Assembly: GCA_030147905.1 (NCBI GenBank)
Contig: JASBUM010000115.1
Location: forward strand, 1-5,535
From: Acidimangrovimonas sp.
GTDB lineage: Bacteria > Pseudomonadota > Alphaproteobacteria > Rhodobacterales > Rhodobacteraceae
DNA: 5,535 nucleotides
Reading direction: 5' to 3'
The stretch's first letter is position 1. Each line of letters opens with the position of its first letter. The notes below the pieces were generated by a model. It worked only from the letters and a program-made list of their open reading frames with translations, was not told where the DNA came from and searched no databases. Of the stretch, positions 5,085-5,535 are shown piece after piece. The position numbers and the translations under genes were made by a program.

Positions 5085-5535
5085 AAGCGGTCGATTGTTT
5101 CAATTGTGCGGCTTCCCCCGCCCTTATACGGGCCAATTGGTCCACCTCAAGCACGCAATCAAGATCCGCTGGCGCTTTTGTCAGGTCGCATTCGCCCTGA
5201 AGTCGCGCCAGCGTGGTCTCGACGACACCCGCCATGGCCGTGAAACCGATCCGTCCGGCAAGGAAGAGATCGAGCGCAACCTCCTTGGCGGCGTTGAAGG
5301 CCGCACCCGAGGCGCCGCCCGCCGCCATCACCTCGCGGGCAAGCCGCAGGGCGGGAAAGCGCACCGGGTCGGGGGCGTGGAATTCGAGCCGCCCGATCGC
5401 CGCGAGATCGAGCCGCTCGAGCCCGATCGCGCGCCGCCGCGGCCAGTTGAGCGCATAGCCGATCGCATGGCGCATGTCCGACGGCCCCAGATGGGCCATC
5501 AGCGCACCGTCATGAAAACCGACCAGCGCATGGAC
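5083..5535 (-). CDS. dxr: 1-deoxy-D-xylulose 5-phosphate reductoisomerase, C-terminal 150 residues (partial)
   Basis: The minus-strand frame is open from the right edge to a TAA at 5085-5083, so the N-terminal part, including the NADPH-binding domain (roughly 240 residues by family length), lies outside the window. The visible part starts just after the family's HPQSxxH segment: HALVGFHDGALMAHLG, then DMRHAIGYALNWP, which match the conserved catalytic-domain end and linker of Dxr. The C-terminal helical domain follows, with FPALRLAREVM and FNAAKEVALDLFLAGRIGF. Most Dxr proteins I know have NAANE where this one reads NAAKE; this is probably lineage variation. The enzyme converts 1-deoxy-D-xylulose 5-phosphate to 2-C-methyl-D-erythritol 4-phosphate with NADPH and a divalent metal in the cytoplasm, the first committed step of the MEP isoprenoid pathway. 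rseP begins 10 nt downstream, so the two are very likely cotranscribed. An ATG at 5499 is internal, not the start. Confidence 0.93.
   Translation of the reverse strand, partial: VHALVGFHDGALMAHLGPSDMRHAIGYALNWPRRRAIGLERLDLAAIGRLEFHAPDPVRFPALRLAREVMAAGGASGAAFNAAKEVALDLFLAGRIGFTAMAGVVETTLARLQGECDLTKAPADLDCVLEVDQLARIRAGEAAQLKQSTA

Noticed and set aside
5101..5139. Two CAATTG palindromes flanking a short inverted repeat (GCCC-TTATAC-GGGC)
   Set aside because: They lie inside the conserved-length dxr coding end, the stem is only 4 bp, and there is no T-run or other sign of a regulatory element.
3087..5243. A 718-codon open frame on the plus strand antisense to rseP
   Set aside because: It has the same antisense composition as the bamA shadow and lies opposite a complete RseP with all catalytic motifs.
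1..5535. CRISPR arrays, tRNA or rRNA genes, insertion sequences and defence genes
   Set aside because: No regularly spaced repeats, cloverleaf-like sequence, transposase or nuclease motifs were seen. The window is a housekeeping envelope cluster.

Overview
This GC-rich window reads almost entirely on the minus strand. It carries the classical envelope-biogenesis cluster of a Gram-negative alphaproteobacterium in the order dxr (3' end) -> rseP -> small ORF -> bamA -> skp/ompH (5' part). Gene order, strongly G/C-ending codons and protein details (RseP reading NLFPVPVLDGG, BamA ending in DFTISTRF, an OmpH chain opening with LTLDQDRLF) suggest Rhodobacterales/Rhodobacteraceae. The genus cannot be fixed from the window.

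Layout, going down the minus strand from high to low coordinates. 5535-5083: last 150 residues of DXP reductoisomerase (MEP isoprenoid pathway). 5072-3732: complete 446-aa RseP site-2 protease, 10 nt downstream, with its ribosome site overlapping the dxr stop. 3731-3158: an unusually long 574-nt gap. It holds a GC-rich stretch with direct repeats and palindromes, a 44-codon ORF with a very good ribosome site and one likely membrane helix (3420-3286), a strong hairpin (3266-3237) and a candidate promoter for bamA. 3157-818: bamA, the beta-barrel assembly protein, whose frame is intact except for one in-frame TAG at 2050-2048 (codon 370, start of POTRA5). 818-735: a possible 27-codon mini-ORF linking bamA to the next gene by overlapping stop/start codons. 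738-1: the periplasmic chaperone Skp/OmpH, running off the left edge, with a low-complexity linker between signal peptide and chaperone chain.

The genes belong together functionally. Skp carries unfolded outer-membrane proteins across the periplasm and BamA folds and inserts them. RseP belongs to the family that signals envelope stress by intramembrane proteolysis. Dxr feeds isoprenoid synthesis, including the carrier lipid used for envelope polymers.

I see no new defence or mobile system, tRNA, rRNA, CRISPR array or insertion sequence. The points most worth checking are the amber codon in an essential gene, the small ORF and structured gap before bamA, the isoleucine replacing arginine in BamA's loop-6 VRGF motif, and the linker in Skp.
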